Assembly: GCA_902826775.1 (NCBI GenBank)
Contig: CADEHE010000001.1
Coordinates: 558,001 to 622,000 of the forward strand
From: an uncultured Pseudomonadota bacterium
GTDB lineage: Bacteria; Pseudomonadota; Gammaproteobacteria; Burkholderiales; JALYOK01
Length of the DNA stretch: 64,000 bases
Reading direction: 5' to 3'
Shown: positions 63,583 to 64,000 of the stretch, piece after piece
Layout of the letters: every line of letters begins with the position of its first letter
How positions within the stretch are numbered: position 1 is the stretch's first letter
Made by a program: the position numbers and the translations under genes
The notes under the pieces: model-generated
What the model was told of the DNA's origin: nothing
What the model saw: only the letters and a program-made list of their open reading frames with translations
Database searches by the model: none

Positions 63583-64000
63583 CTAGACCGCTTGCAGCTT
63601 CGCGTACTCGAGCGCCAGCAGCTTAGTGCCGGCCTGTTTGAAGTTGACCATCACGCGCGCATCCGGGCCGACGCCTTCGAAGCTCATCACTACGCCGGCG
63701 CCGAACTTGGAGTGGGATACGTTCTGTCCGATCTTGAACGGGTACTCGATTTTCGCGCGCATGGCTTGCGGCACCTGCGCGTCCGCCTTGGTGGCGGCCT
63801 CATAACGCGTGCTGTAACCGTAGCGCGGCTCGTTGGCGCGCCAGCCGGTGCCGCCGACTTTGGTGGAACGCACCGGCGCTGCGTAAGCTTGCAATTCCGG
63901 TTGAATGACTTTGCACAGCTGCGGCGGAATTTCTTCCAGAAAGCGCGACGGCAAGCCGTAGCGCAACTGCCCGTGCAGCATGCGGCTGCCGGCATAGCTG
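63583..64000 (-). CDS. uvrD: UvrD/Rep-type DNA helicase (3' end only)
   Basis: The C-terminal 138 or so residues of a superfamily 1 helicase; the gene continues past the right edge. SYAGSRMLHGQLRYGLPSRFLEEIP is the typical segment after the last helicase motif. The tail domain KIGQNVSHSKFGAGVVMSFEGVGPDARVMVNFKQAGTKLLALEYAKLQAV is the UvrD/PcrA C-terminal Tudor-like part that contacts RNA polymerase in studied homologues. The helicase core is outside the window. Confidence 0.92.
   Translation of the reverse strand, partial: SYAGSRMLHGQLRYGLPSRFLEEIPPQLCKVIQPELQAYAAPVRSTKVGGTGWRANEPRYGYSTRYEAATKADAQVPQAMRAKIEYPFKIGQNVSHSKFGAGVVMSFEGVGPDARVMVNFKQAGTKLLALEYAKLQAV

Overview
The window looks like chromosome of an autotrophic betaproteobacterium. 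It opens with a red-type (form IC-like) RuBisCO operon. It also carries gene neighbourhoods typical of that class: rsmD-coaD-ferredoxin, TPR lipoprotein-lolB-ispE-tRNA-Gln-prs-rplY-pth-ychF, fis between purH and dusB, and a BPSS1780-type membrane protein. G+C is high by eye. I see no transposase, integrase, phage gene or CRISPR array.

Layout. 1-6087: Calvin cycle genes cbbL (3' end only), cbbS, cbbX, fructose-bisphosphatase, phosphoribulokinase and transketolase. 6200-20217: housekeeping genes for rRNA methylation, CoA synthesis, ferredoxin, DNA repair, lipoprotein and isoprenoid synthesis, PRPP synthesis and translation, plus a dynamin-like GTPase. 20254-25474: a PQQ-type sugar dehydrogenase lipoprotein and a minus-strand operon of one DUF6502 and two DUF5666 genes. 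25761-28522: an NtrB-like histidine kinase and a sigma-54-dependent response regulator. 28749-29504: a predicted outer-membrane protein. 29721-49975: fifteen tightly packed genes that look like a surface-glycan locus. 49940-64000: DUF4197, a small exosortase-substrate-like protein, hemF, tsaC, purD, purH, fis, dusB, polA, a LOG-family gene, DUF2782, thrB, a membrane protein and the 3' end of a uvrD-type helicase.

The most interesting unit is 25.5-50 kb. The kinase and response regulator are followed by two good sigma-54 promoter matches (28652 and 29629), one before the outer-membrane gene and one before the glycan locus. About 100-110 bp upstream of each lies almost the same 18-bp G-rich motif. 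A related palindrome sits inside the sigma-70-like promoter of the kinase gene, which suggests autoregulation. The glycan locus has three MurG/COG4671-like glycosyltransferases, two GT4 glycosyltransferases, a heparinase II/III-like protein, four APH-fold kinase-like proteins (at least two lacking key residues), a histidine phosphatase, a one-chain ABC exporter, a deacetylase, an alginate-export-like outer-membrane protein and a dimethylformamidase-like protein. I see no Wzx, Wzy, Wzz or GT2 synthase. The product cannot be named from sequence alone.

The window is also rich in short tandem repeats inside or across coding sequence: ispE 33 bp, a GT4 gene 30 bp, the ABC exporter 24 bp and the end of the LOG-family gene about 47 bp. 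Functional calls come from reading motifs and family resemblance; no database search was run.
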